Shown here: one piece after another, positions 58,001-64,000 of the stretch
Layout of the letters: every line of letters begins with the position of its first letter
Numbering within the stretch: the first letter of the stretch is position 1
Assembly (NCBI RefSeq): GCF_032118995.1
Contig: NC_092657.1
Coordinates: forward strand, 3,593,891-3,657,890
Reading direction: 5' to 3'
Length of the DNA stretch: 64,000 nt
DNA from: Asterias amurensis
Taxonomy: Eukaryota > Echinodermata > Asteroidea > Forcipulatida > Asteriidae
Program-made: the position numbers and the translations under genes
Notes under the pieces: generated by a model
The model's database searches: none
What the model was told of the DNA's origin: nothing
What the model saw: the letters and a program-made list of their open reading frames with translations, nothing else

Positions 58001-58635
58001 TGGACATCGGACATTCACATTGGTTTTCACAGCGAATATCAAGGTTGATTTTTTTTTCCAATATTGGACATTAGACATGCACGTATTACGTATAGAATGA
58101 CCAGTGTCCAATACCAATATGTACAAGGTATGCATTCACTGTAACCATCTATGTGAATGTCCAATGTCCAATATCTATAATGAAAAAAAAAATGAAAAAA
58201 TTAAAACAAAAAGTAAATGAAGGCCGCACAATGTTGATGCTCAAAATGTCAGCCATTTTGAAAATGTTGAAACTCTATTCTGCCTGTATTTGTTTCCTTC
58301 GTGCCAGATTATCTCATTAACAAAATAGTATTGGGTAAAACAAGTGCACTAAAAAGGGGCTTGCACACATGTAAACGAAAACTACAGTTCCAATGGGCCC
58401 CTATAAACAATGGTGCTCCACCCTTATGCACCTAAAAGTGTTACCCTAGTTTCGCTGTAGGTTCAAAGACACACAAGTCAACTCCTACCCAGCTCTCTGT
58501 CAGGGCACAGCGTACAGCATGCAGTTCGACATCGATGGAAATAATACAGAGAGAGAAACGCACATGTATTATTCATGGAAAAATGATTTCCTTGCATTTG
58601 TTTTTTCTGCGATGATATATACGATCGTTCAATGA
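37070..58635 (+). CDS. Proposed six-cysteine (STMC6/Shisa-like) secreted or type I membrane protein, three exons
   Basis: Proposed exons are 37070-37112, 57575-57791 and 58461-58635. Exon 1 encodes MWGLQVVFALVMNFG, a signal peptide, and ends in phase 1 at a GTAAGC donor. Exon 2 has a strong acceptor, continues in that phase and encodes a domain with six cysteines spaced C..YYCP..ECC..QCC, the pattern of Shisa, WBP1/VOPP1 and CYYR1 proteins (STMC6 group), which are membrane adaptors. Exon 3 follows in phase and reads KFKDTQVNSYPALCQGTAYS.. to a hydrophobic FLAFVFSAMIYTIV end and a stop, 144 residues in all. Exon 2 is clearly coding-like; linking exon 1 across 20 kb and choosing exon 3 are inferences. 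The usual membrane helix and PPxY tail are not clearly seen, so a further exon may lie elsewhere. Confidence 0.45.
38297..38723 (+). mobile_element. tRNA-derived SINE with (ATT)n tail, near full length (about 427 bp)
   Basis: The head TGGCCTAGATATTAAGAGCA and GTGTGGGTTTGAGTCTCGGT are tRNA boxes A and B. The body includes TGATGCTTCGTCCTTCGGGT, CAGTGCACTTATCG and GCGCCATGAGCGTCACCGAG, and ends GCGCTATATAAAGAAGCCAT plus ATTATTATTATT. This tail and wording are typical of a deuterostome SINE family. Confidence 0.85.
39037..39498 (+). repeat. 33-bp minisatellite, 14 units
   Basis: The unit ATGGTGTTCCAAACTCC.. repeats 14 times with few substitutions, and the last eight or nine units are nearly identical. 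Because 33 is divisible by 3, the forward frame from 38959 reads MVFQTPGLKAH over and over, and two reverse frames are open as well. The forward frame has a 26-residue unique start (MAANTWLPSIL..) and runs 194 residues in total. I see no splice, family or codon evidence that it is a gene. Confidence 0.92.
39501..39927. mobile_element. MITE-E copy 3 split by a 218-bp hairpin element
   Basis: GCCGATTTCACGACACGC..GAGTTAGGACGAGTAA (39501-39553) and TACTCGCCCTAAGTCCTAAG..GGTGAAATCGATGGCTGG (39868-39927) are the two halves of MITE-E. The left half touches the last minisatellite unit. Confidence 0.75.
39616..39833. mobile_element. Long perfect hairpin nested in MITE-E
   Basis: AGAAGAGTTTGCGGTAACAC at the left pairs with GTGTTACCGCAAACTCTTCT at the right. 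Arms of about 100 bp continue through GGTTCTGAAAAGAACC and ACTCGACGTTTCGATCAGTA to a small loop near 39723. A related word (GGACTCGACGTTTCATCG) occurs at about 50126. Confidence 0.85.
39930..40268 (-). mobile_element. MITE-A copy 9, strongly diverged
   Basis: AGAAACGGCTCCCTCTGAA, AGAACACAAAGTAATGC, TTTCGATGACCAATAAAGCC and ATTCACCAAGTGAGAATAATGG follow MITE-A order in reverse. The ends are decayed. Confidence 0.6.
40328..40460 (+). mobile_element. MITE-A copy 10, right-end fragment
   Basis: CTACGTTACTTCAGAGGGAG through TTGAGTAATTATCAAATGTG to CCAGTGTCTTTAA gives the right third of the element. Confidence 0.7.
40634..40879. mobile_element. MITE-M copy 1, palindromic (GGGCCCAATTCCATAGAGCTG)
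   Basis: The left arm GGGCCCAATTCCATAGAGCT..GCTTAGCATGAAATTTC pairs with TCATGCTAAGCAAGTTTTTG..GAAATTGTGCCC. The inner CAGGATTACCAATCAAATTT pairs with AAATTTGGTTGAACATCCTG. Confidence 0.8.
40913..40990 (+). pseudogene. Trace of a LINE reverse-transcriptase C-terminus
   Basis: The frame reads THTQIGDRAFSVASSNPFHYFWN-like, resembling the GDRAFSVAAPxLWNxLP block that ends many CR1/L2-type LINE ORF2 proteins. Only this short stretch is recognisable, and the reading frame continues without further similarity (PISELGVILYNPQ). Confidence 0.4.
42191..42540. mobile_element. MITE-P copies 2 and 3 in tandem (about 200-bp period)
   Basis: Each copy has CTTTTTGAAACTACAGCT or CTTTTCGAAACTACAGCT at the left and TGTGGTTTCGCAAAGGGC or CGCGGTTTCGTAAAGGCTC at the right. 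The flanking CTGTCATTATAAACGCCTCTGACGAAAC is also repeated after the second copy, so element and flank were duplicated together. Confidence 0.7.
43430..43860. repeat. Loose tandem segments with ATGGTGTCAGT word
   Basis: ACCCATGGTGTCAATTTC, TTATGGTGTCAGTGTGTC and TTATGGTGTCAGTTTGTA recur (also CATGGTGTCGGCTGG near 42975) with spacing of roughly 100-150 bp, next to AGATAT..CGATACACAG-like words. It is a decayed tandem repeat. Confidence 0.4.
44072..44439 (+). mobile_element. MITE-A copy 11, full length but hairpin half deleted
   Basis: TTAAAGACAATGGACACTAC to AGTGTCCACTGCCTTTAA. After GAGACCTCAAATTCTAACC the second arm of the central hairpin is gone. Confidence 0.85.
45001..45317 (+). mobile_element. 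SINE, 5'-truncated copy of the 38297 family
   Basis: It begins in the body (TTTAAGCAAGACGCTTAACC, ATTGCTTCGTCCTTCGGATG) and ends GCGCTATAAGAAGCCACAATTATTAT. Loss of the tRNA-like head is the usual result of incomplete reverse transcription. Confidence 0.8.
45857..46183 (+). mobile_element. MITE-A copy 12, diverged and shortened
   Basis: TTAAAGGCACCAGACACCTT at the left and ATCAATAGTGTCCAATTTCTTAA at the right, with the central hairpin absent. Confidence 0.7.
46965..47358 (+). repeat. Three tandem copies of a 120-138 bp unit
   Basis: Units start at CAATTGGCCAGCGAGATATA (about 46966), CAATTGGCCACCGATATCTA (about 47087) and CAATTGGCCACCGATATATA (about 47225). Each contains TTACCTGACGCCCC and GTTAAGTGGAATAGTCCAGT. 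The last two are closer to each other and 18 bp longer. Confidence 0.85.
47501..47800. mobile_element. Possible MITE-A relative with one TTAA end
   Basis: TTAAAGGCACTGGATACAAG starts it and GCATAAAAACGTATTTGGTAA follows in MITE-A order, then ACATTGTTAGAAACAACACTC. The far end is not recognised. Confidence 0.4.
48160..48285 (+). mobile_element. MITE-A copy 13, right-end fragment (126 bp)
   Basis: It starts inside the element (CACTTCAGAGGGAGCCGTTT) and ends AGTGTCCACTGCCTTTAA. The sequence is very close to the family consensus, so it is probably recent. Confidence 0.8.
48373..48525. mobile_element. MITE-H copy 2, near-perfect 153-bp hairpin
   Basis: Left arm GGGTGCGTTCGTTAAGCTTC..GTCGACCCCGGTGTGTGGCG pairs with CGCCACACACCGGGGTCGAC..GAAGCTAAACGAACCCACCC. 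The inner CACGTTCGTCC and GGACGAACGTG close around a loop of about 14 bases. The arms hold an A-run against a T-run. Confidence 0.9.
48559..48690. mobile_element. MITE-I, TAGACTTGACTCAAGTCCCA element (132 bp)
   Basis: TAGACTTGACTCAAGTCCCA at the left and TGGGACTTGAATCAAGTCTA at the right are inverted. The middle contains GTGACGCTCTAACCACAAT, a phrase also found in tRNA-like repeats. TA ends fit a mariner-like target (inference). Confidence 0.75.
49055..49612 (+). repeat. About 125-bp tandem array interrupted by repeat N
   Basis: The units share TTTGTTGTAAAATGAAAAACTC, AATAGTATCAATTTGCACAG and AAGCAGCCAACAGCACGCAG. A partial first unit (49055-49121) is cut by repeat N, after which about two and a half further units follow. 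Confidence 0.8.
49122..49272 (+). repeat. Dispersed repeat N, copy 2, inside the 125-bp array
   Basis: It matches 34375-34515 (CCGTATGGACTGTAAAAGGG, GCCTCTGGAATAAAA, AGCCCACACCTTGAAGAGGC, GTCTGGCGACTTGCATAAA). It lies between a GACAGAAAC and an AACGTGCAATGTTG that are adjacent in intact array units, so it inserted into the array. Confidence 0.75.
49788..50098 (-). mobile_element. MITE-A copy 14, reverse, one end missing
   Basis: It starts TTAAAGGCAGTGGACACTAT and runs to GAGCTCAAATTTTCAG, then stops where a different repeat (GTTGGCTCTGAAAAGGGCC, ACTCGACGTTTCATCG) begins. Confidence 0.85.
50555..50845. repeat. Two tandem copies of a 145-bp unit
   Basis: GTGCCTCACTGCATTTCACATTG and GTGCCTTGCTGCATTCCCCC head units that both contain AGACTGGCACCCTGTCTTC, CAGGCTC.GGGTTCAA and TGATTGGTC.AGCTCG and end AACTAACTG. 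Confidence 0.75.
51470..51830 (+). repeat. Dispersed repeat J, forward copy
   Basis: Words TTTACAATAAGTGTGACCTTG, GGGAAAGTTGACATTTTGT, CAGTGCAATCTCC, GCCTGCAGGAAGTCCAGGCT and AAACATGTGATGTCACAGGT. The same words occur in reverse order and strand at 56683-57010. Confidence 0.8.
52417..52442. repeat. Poly-T run
   Basis: This is an uninterrupted T tract of about 25 bases followed by GCTTGAG, not preceded by a recognisable retroposon body. Confidence 0.7.
52636..52992. mobile_element. MITE-B copy 5, full length with short deletion (357 bp)
   Basis: TTAAAGGAACACGTTGCCTC to AAGGCAACGTGTTCCTTTAA, palindromic around ACTCCCATAAATGGCCGACC. About 19 bases near the right end, present in other copies, are missing. 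Confidence 0.88.
54888..55129. mobile_element. MITE-M copy 2, palindromic (242 bp)
   Basis: GGGCCCAATTTTATAAGGCT to GCAGCTCTTTGAAATTGGGCCC-type end, with AAAAACAGGATTACCAACCA and TGGTTGGTAATCC paired inside. Confidence 0.85.
55289..55405. mobile_element. MITE-G, GGGTGCGTTT hairpin (117 bp)
   Basis: GGGTGCGTTTCTCGCGGCTG at the left pairs with CGACCGCGAAAACGCACCC at the right, and AACCGTTATCTG with CAGTTAATGGT. A half copy is at about 63228-63290. Confidence 0.7.
55892..56266 (+). mobile_element. MITE-A copy 15, diverged but both ends present (375 bp)
   Basis: TTAAAGACACTGGACACCTT to AGTGTCCAGGGTCTTTAA. The central hairpin is replaced by an unrelated short AT-rich stretch. Confidence 0.8.
56683..57010 (-). 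repeat. Dispersed repeat J, reverse copy
   Basis: It is the inverse of 51470-51830: GACCTGTGACATCACATGTT, AGCCTGGACTTCCTGCAGGC, ACAAAATGTCAACTTTCCC, CAAGGTCACACTTATTGTAAA. It lies 570 bp before exon 2 of the six-cysteine gene. Confidence 0.8.
57212..57280. repeat. ACGTA-rich low-complexity block
   Basis: AACGTAACGT words repeat with small changes (AACGTAACGTAACGTATTAC, GTAACGTGACGTAACGTATC). It resembles a decayed pentanucleotide microsatellite. Confidence 0.65.
57805..58190. repeat. TTGGACATT inverted/tandem repeat block
   Basis: TGAAAGCTAGTTTGATATTGGACAT occurs twice (about 57820 and 57983), and GGACATTCACGTA.AGGTTTGTACGGAATG occurs twice in tandem (57896-57948). Reverse forms AATGTCCAATGTCCAATATC appear near 58150. 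It follows exon 2 of the six-cysteine gene. Confidence 0.6.
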
Positions 58636-60240
58636 ATTTGGCGGGAACTCGAGCCGAGCAGATGACTGCTTTGTTGTAGCAGGCAACGATAACAGTATAT
58701 AGATTGCATCACAATGTTCAATTATTCATGGCGAAAAAAAGGGCTCTCGAGCAAAACCAGATCGATTTTAAAGGTAAATGTCATCGGTTTTGGAAAATTA
58801 AACGGGTTCATGTTTTCTAGTTTAAATAAACACGAGGAATAGTTTCAACAAATCGCTAAAGGAACAGCTTCAACAAGATTGAACAGCTGTCTAGACGACT
58901 GGGGGTATTAGGAATAGTACCATTGATCTAGAGGAATAGTTTTATCAACTATAGGAATGTTCAAAAAAGGTGGAGGAAAATTCAAGTAAACTATAGGAAT
59001 AGTTTGAATGTCATAAAGGAATAGTTGCAGGTGCCAAACAACCACACGACAGAATAAGTTTGTGTACCAGCAAGTGCCGACAGCGGACCGGTCTAAGTTG
59101 TAAAAAGTCCAGTTGGTTAACGACCTTGCCCTGACCAATAAAACTTGAACATATTATTTTCAGGCGTATTATTTTATAAAGTCAGTGAAAATAAGAATGT
59201 TAACTATTGATTCATTCGCAGAGTAATTTTTAACACTGCTGTCTTTAGCCACCGTTCCTAGCTGGCAGTGTCCTTGCTCTATGGTGTAACGCACTATATA
59301 GGGGTGAACGTGCACACCTCTGCTCCCAAATCGCCTGGTCCGCATTCACCCACAAGCATGCGTACGAAATTATTTGTACTTTTTTCCAAAGAAAATTCTG
59401 TAATTCTATCCCCTCTATAATTTTTACCCTTTTCCCCCATCCTGTCTCACCATGGTAATAATCCTCTTACAATACAGACAACATCGTCAAGATTGGTATC
59501 AATTTGGGCGCGAGTCCCCATAGCAACGGGTCGTCTGCTCGCCACGCTGGGGGAAATCAGCTCTGTCTGCTCTGGCACTTTCGCGCTAAAAGGGACCTCA
59601 TGTATTGTTGTCATGACAGACATCACGCCATGGTCTCGTGTTCCCCATTCACAAACTCAGAATAGCTATTCAGCGTGTTCCATCCTCCCGGTTCCCTTTG
59701 TTACAATGTGCTTGGGACCTTTCCGAAATTCAAAAGCGCAATATTCTATCAAATTCCTGTTTTTTGTCGTTTTACTTTCTTAGAAAAAACCTTTAAACTC
59801 GATACTTTTTTGAGAATGTATGATCATGTGCCCAGGTTATTGATTGAAATGACTGGTTTACCTCTCATAAACTAATTAAACATCATACATCCCTATAAAG
59901 CTTACTCAATATAAAGGGCTGCACTTATATTGACAGTTATTAATTTTTGTACCTCCCATAATTTATTTTTTATTTTTTATAGTATCTTTTCCTTTTTTTG
60001 CGATCACGGATGGCTGATTTTACCTGGAGTCGAGTTGATATGGATTTTGGGGCAAAATGTTTCACATGATTGGTTGCTTTGTTTCCAACATATTCCACAC
60101 TATTGTTTTAATAGTGACATTATTAAAAACTGTGGCCTTGTGTTTTTGTTTTGCCTCTGTGGTTTCCATAGCTTTCCGACTATGGAAACGTCTACGGAAC
60201 CCGTGCACGCGTGTACGCACTGCGCACGACTCTCATCCAA
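58636..60240. other. Region downstream of proposed exon 3, no clear gene
   Basis: It contains degenerate GGAATAGTT-word repeats (about 58855-59040) and two T-rich open frames, at 59493-59783 and 59930-60298. Neither frame matches a family I know, and neither continues the six-cysteine gene convincingly. Confidence 0.4.
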
Positions 60241-60246
60241 TGTGAG

Positions 60247-60378
60247 ACTTTGGAACGCTAGGTGGCAGCAGACTTACCAGGTAAATGTCCACTGTTAACG
60301 TAGTTCTGAGCACGCGCACATTACCGAGAACAATGGAATTTACCTGGTAAGTCTGCTGCCACCAAGCGTCCCAAAAGT
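60247..60378. repeat. Inverted repeat carrying two CTCF-like motifs
   Basis: ACGCTAGGTGGCAGCAGACT (left, + strand) and AGTCTGCTGCCACCAAGCGT (right) are inverted within 41-43 bp arms separated by about 50 bp. The core CGCTAGGTGGCAG fits the known CTCF consensus CCGCGNGGNGGCAG well. The arms continue into TTACCAGGTAAAT. Confidence 0.8.
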
Positions 60379-60400
60379 ATCCTATTGTACCCTTTTCTTG

Positions 60401-60561
60401 GGGCCTTTCTCAAACCACGGCTTGGGCTCCGGCTCAGGCTGAGGCTCCGCGTGCTGTGTACGCAGCTTGCATTTAACCTGCATTTAGGAGCAGCGCGTAT
60501 TGCACGGATATCAGCACGCGGAGCCTGAGCCGGAGCCCAAGCCGTGGTTTGAGAAAGGCCC
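60401..60561. mobile_element. MITE-P copy 4, near-perfect hairpin (161 bp)
   Basis: GGGCCTTTCTCAAACCACGG pairs with CCGTGGTTTGAGAAAGGCCC. The inner GCTTGGGCTCCGGCTCAGGC and its inverse extend the stem to about 50 bp. Confidence 0.9.
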
Positions 60562-60757
60562 TTGGTCTAAGTGGTGGGGGGACTGTTTTGGGATTGTGAC
60601 GTCATATGCAATGGTCCTTTTTTTAGCAAATGACACCACAATGACCAACCCGTGCCTAAAAGGCAACCAACATTTTGTCCCCAGGTTTCAAACAAACCCA
60701 TTTTCCTATATCCCTATGCCCCTCGGAAAACTTGCCGCAAATTGATCCTGGGGCCTC

Positions 60758-60780
60758 CCCTCACCCCCCCCCCCCCCCTC
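60758..60780. repeat. C-run
   Basis: ACCCCCC..CCTCCGACACC is a polyC tract. A similar one lies at 61131-61146. Confidence 0.7.
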
Positions 60781-61682
60781 CGACACCACCCCACACCTTA
60801 TACATACATTCCGTCTCTTTCAAGAGGCAAAACTCACACACTGAGATGAATTTAATACGGGGTTGTGCCCACAAGTTTACTATTTATTTCTAGTTAATTC
60901 TTCTTATCCACGCCGTCACGAAACCCCCAACAAATCCGGCTCAATCTTCAGAATTATCTTCTCTGTACTCTATAAGACGGTCTAAAGACTTGCCTGGGGT
61001 GCACTCACACCCTCAGCTTATCGTATCTAATTCCTCGACTCTATCAGCAAAGAAAATTACCATTAAGCCTTGATACATCAGTCAGATAGGGTTTGAACAC
61101 GTCCTGTGAAAGACAGAGTCGGCACACAACCCTCCCCCCCCCCCCTCCCAATCCTTTCCAGCCCTTTGGCAAGGATAGTGCACAGATTGCAAATCAAGTT
61201 GTGGATGCAAGCAGTGGAGGGTCACACCTGAGATTTCGGTGGTTGGTCAAAAATAATGTTAAACCAATTCCCATCATCCGCACAAACACCTTTAAGATCA
61301 CCAAACTATGGGGACTCTGTCTGTTCGCAAAACGGAATTTGACCCAACTAGGATGGGTGGAGCCTTTTTACGGAATCAATTGATGCAATCAGTTGTGTTA
61401 CATTTTGTTCAAAATCCGTAATTACGGCTCCAGAATCTGCAAATAAGTTTCTCACGTATTTTTTTTTTCTTCCGGTATTTACAACGAACTGAGTGCATTC
61501 GTCACAACGGGTGGATTGCGAATCTTACGTGTACACCTTTTATCTAATTGATGTTTGGATTTTAATTGCATGGTCTTTCGCTTGTTTTTTTCTTGCTTAT
61601 AACATTTTCACTTCTTGGCTGCTGTTTTGTTTTGTTGTCTCCAAATTAATTTCAATTTTTAAAGTGATGTAAAATTGTTGTA

Positions 61683-61864
61683 AAGGCCCGGTCCCAACTG
61701 CAGCGATAACGAGAACGATAACGATAACGACGCAAAGAGAACGCACTCCATTGGTTGCATGAGCGTGTGCGTTTTCTGCGTGGAGCAATTCAACCGATAC
61801 AAATCGTCCTCTGTGAGTTGTGATTGTTATCGTTTTCGTTATCGCTGCAGTGTGACTCCGCCTT
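61683..61864. mobile_element. MITE-D copy 2, GCAGCGATAACG hairpin (182 bp)
   Basis: AAGGCCCGGTCCCAACTGCAGCGATAACG at the left against CGTTATCGCTGCAGTGTGACTC..CCTT at the right. Inner arms TTGGTTGCATGAGCGTGTGC and GAGCAATTCAACCGATACAA match the RPL15-intron copy. Confidence 0.85.
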
Positions 61865-62133
61865 AACAGTATACATAGGCCTACGATAAGTTATCATGTA
61901 CACGATATTAGAAAGAGGAGTTTTTTATTCATGAAACCAATAACTGAGAATTAACAAAAAGTGGTTTTGTACAGAGTGAGTCAGTTGTAGCGACAGTGCT
62001 GATTTATTAAGTCTTGATTAAAAACCTCTCAGACTAGGGACGTTGGTGATGTTAATAAATGTTCATGTCTCTTTTGGTTTTAAAGAAAATCTGTTTTTCA
62101 CCCTTAAGCTTTTAAGCGATTTATTATACGCAA

Positions 62134-62520
62134 TTAAAGACACTGGACACTATTGGTAATTGTCTTAGATCAGTCTTCTCACTTGGTGTATCTCAACATA
62201 TGCATAATAAAACAAACCTGTGGAAATTTGGGCTCGATTGATCGTCGGAGTTGCGAGATAACTATGAAAGGAAAAAACACCCTTGTCACACGAAGTTGTG
62301 TGCTCTCAGATGCTTGATTTCGAGACCTCAAATTCTAAATTTGAGGTCTCGAAATCAAATTCGTGGAAAAATACTTCTTTCTCGAAAAAGACGTCACTTC
62401 GGAGGGAGCCGTTTCTCACAATGTTTTATAATATCAACCTCTCCCCATTACTCGTTACCAAGTGAGGTTTTATGCTGATAGTTACGTTGTGTAATTACCA
62501 ATAGTGTCCTCTGCCTTTAA
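62134..62520 (+). mobile_element. MITE-A copy 16, full length with intact hairpin (387 bp)
   Basis: TTAAAGACACTGGACACTAT to ATAGTGTCCTCTGCCTTTAA. The centre GATTTCGAGACCTCAAATTC..TTTGAGGTCTCGAAATC is a nearly perfect stem. Confidence 0.9.
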
Positions 62521-62898
62521 CTCTGTTGAAAGTCTAAAAAGTGTAGCAGAATGTGTTAATTGCCCTGAATCAGGATTAACTCTAAACCGAATTCGTGTCA
62601 AAGTTGACTCGAATCAGGATTTACTCTGACCCGAATCCGGATCATCTCTGACCAGTGTGTTTATGCAGGTAGACCGAAATCATCATCATATCCGACTTCA
62701 ACGATTTACTGTGTCACAGCCAGCAGAAATAAGTTGCGCAGATAAATTACAAGATCAAATGTATAATGACTGTTTCCAATAGTCTATCTCTAAACTTCAT
62801 ATAAGCGGATATACATTTCCTCAGCAACATTTTTTATATCTCTGAAACCGGATCCCTTGGTCTCTCCAGCAGGCGACGACTTTAAGCATCAGCTTACT

Positions 62899-63180
62899 TT
62901 AAAGGCACATGGACAAAGTTGGTAATTACTCAAAATATGTTTTAGCATAAAAGCTTACTTGGTACTAACGAACAATGGAGAGCTGTTGTTAAGTATTTTA
63001 TAACATTGTTAGAAACAGCTCCCTCTGGAGTAACGTACCTTTTGAAGAACAGGTAGTTTCTCACACACAGTAGTGTTTTTATGCAACTTCGATGACCAAT
63101 TGAGTCAAAATTTTCACAGATTTGTTATTGTATACATAACACTGGTCTCTGACAGGTACCAAATGTGTCAATTGCCTTTT
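62899..63180 (-). mobile_element. MITE-A copy 17, diverged and shortened
   Basis: TTAAAGGCACATGGACAAAG, AGCATAAAAGCTTACTTGGTA, GAAACAGCTCCCTCTGGAG and GATGACCAATTGAGTCAAAA in reverse family order, ending CAAATGTGTCAATTGCCTTT. The centre is deleted. Confidence 0.75.
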
Positions 63181-63283
63181 GAAGAATTAATGAGCAGAGC
63201 TGAGTGCTGAGTGAGCATGCGACGATGGGTGCGTTTTAACGGTCGGAAGGAATAACTGTTTCGGTTTGAACTTGCCATTGGTT

Positions 63284-63712
63284 AATCACTGGCACAAGGT
63301 GAAATAACTTGTCTTTGACAATAATCCATTTGCGTGTTAGATTTAAATAATGTCTGGTACAAGACTTGCTCATAAGTTACCGCTTACATTTGAATTCCTC
63401 AGACTACAGAAAAAGTTGCTATGTCACATGATTCTGTGCAAGCTTTTGTAAACTTAAGCAACCTCCAGGTGAGCAGACCCTGGTACCATTGTGCCATACA
63501 CATCCATTCAGAATTGTGTATGGGTGTTCATCGTCTCTTACGTAAACTTCGTAAAAGCTTGCCCCGAATCATGTGACTTTGCATATATCTTTATAGTCTG
63601 GTGATTTCAAACTTAGGCGTTAATTTGTGACCAATGACGTCATTGTACCAGACAATAATTCAAATCTAACACGCAAATGGCTTGTTATCAAACGTTGCCA
63701 GTGCCTTTAAAG
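63284..63712. mobile_element. MITE-K, long inverted-repeat element (about 429 bp)
   Basis: CCATTTGCGTGTTAGATTTA..AATGTCTGGTAC (63327-63360) pairs with GTACCAGACAATAATTCAAA..CACGCAAATGG (63646-63680). The outer ends TCACTGGCACAAG and TTGCCAGTGCCTTTAA extend the pairing. Inner GTCACATGATTCTGTGCAAGC and its inverse also pair. Confidence 0.75.
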
Positions 63713-63718
63713 GCAAGG

Positions 63719-63864
63719 GTGGATTCACAAAGAGTTAGGACTAGTCTTATCTCGAGTTAGGACCAGTTACTCGTCCTAACTTAGGACTATCCATGCAATG
63801 TGTATATCTCCTAGGACTAGTCCTAAGTTAGGACTAGTCCTAACTCTTTGTGAAATCGACCCCA
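63719..63864. mobile_element. MITE-E copy 4, best preserved (146 bp)
   Basis: GTGGATTCACAAAGAGTTAG to AACTCTTTGTGAAATCGACC, with a chain of TTAGGACTAGTCCTAA palindromes between. Confidence 0.85.
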
Positions 63865-63867
63865 GTA

Positions 63868-64000
63868 CATGTTTGGTCATTGTCAAAGACCAGTGTTCTC
63901 ACTTGGTGTATCCCATTATAATCATTCAATAACAAGCCTGTGAAAATTCAAAGTTGCGAGAAAATTATGAAAGAAAAAACACCCTTGTAGGACGAATTTG
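63868..64000 (+). mobile_element. MITE-A copy 18, left part, cut by window edge
   Basis: TTGGTCATTGTCAAAGACCA, CTCACTTGGTGTATCCC, AACAAGCCTGTGAAAATTC and AAAAAACACCCTTGTAGGAC follow family order to the end of the window. Confidence 0.8.

Noticed and set aside
59930-60298. Hydrophobic 122-residue frame as a membrane exon of the six-cysteine gene
   Set aside because: An acceptor can be drawn at about 59982, but the frame lacks a basic stop-transfer end and PPxY motifs, and it runs into the CTCF-like inverted repeat.

Overview
This looks like nuclear DNA from a marine deuterostome, most likely an echinoderm (inference). The protein-coding genes are metazoan, mostly intron-split with GT-AG junctions, and sit in AT-rich DNA full of short palindromic DNA transposons (MITEs) and tRNA-derived SINEs. 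Two SINE types resemble families I remember from sea urchins and sea stars. I see no CRISPR, operon or bacterial feature and no intact autonomous transposon.

Layout. 1-656 (-): 5' coding part of VCPIP1, an OTU deubiquitinase, running off the left edge. 2460-5343 (+): complete four-exon PPP1R2 (protein phosphatase inhibitor-2), head-to-head with VCPIP1. 5344-12707: a convergent interval with MITEs, a 1.55 kb GGGCTCTGGGTTCA-type minisatellite, a SINE and the probable MFSD5 3' UTR. 12708-14090 (-): intronless, complete MFSD5, an MFS molybdate-anion transporter homologue. 14091-16645: a probable shared promoter region. 16667-22977 (+): complete RPL15 in four coding exons; its last intron is about 4 kb and holds a roughly 130-bp tandem array whose units carry head-to-head ETS-like sites. 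22978-37069: no recognised gene, many MITEs. 37070-58635 (+): a proposed secreted or type I membrane protein gene made of a signal-peptide exon, a 20 kb intron and a six-cysteine exon of Shisa/WBP1/VOPP1 (STMC6) type. Its intron holds a 33-bp minisatellite, two SINEs and many MITEs. 58636-64000: MITEs, one inverted pair of CTCF-like motifs and low-complexity tracts.

The four firm genes (VCPIP1, PPP1R2, MFSD5, RPL15) are housekeeping genes with no shared pathway. They are arranged as two divergent pairs, VCPIP1/PPP1R2 and MFSD5/RPL15. The most distinctive content is the repeat landscape: at least twelve inverted-repeat families, about twenty copies of one TTAA-ended element in 64 kb, nested insertions, and a 56-bp duplication of the start of PPP1R2 exon 4 around a MITE fragment.
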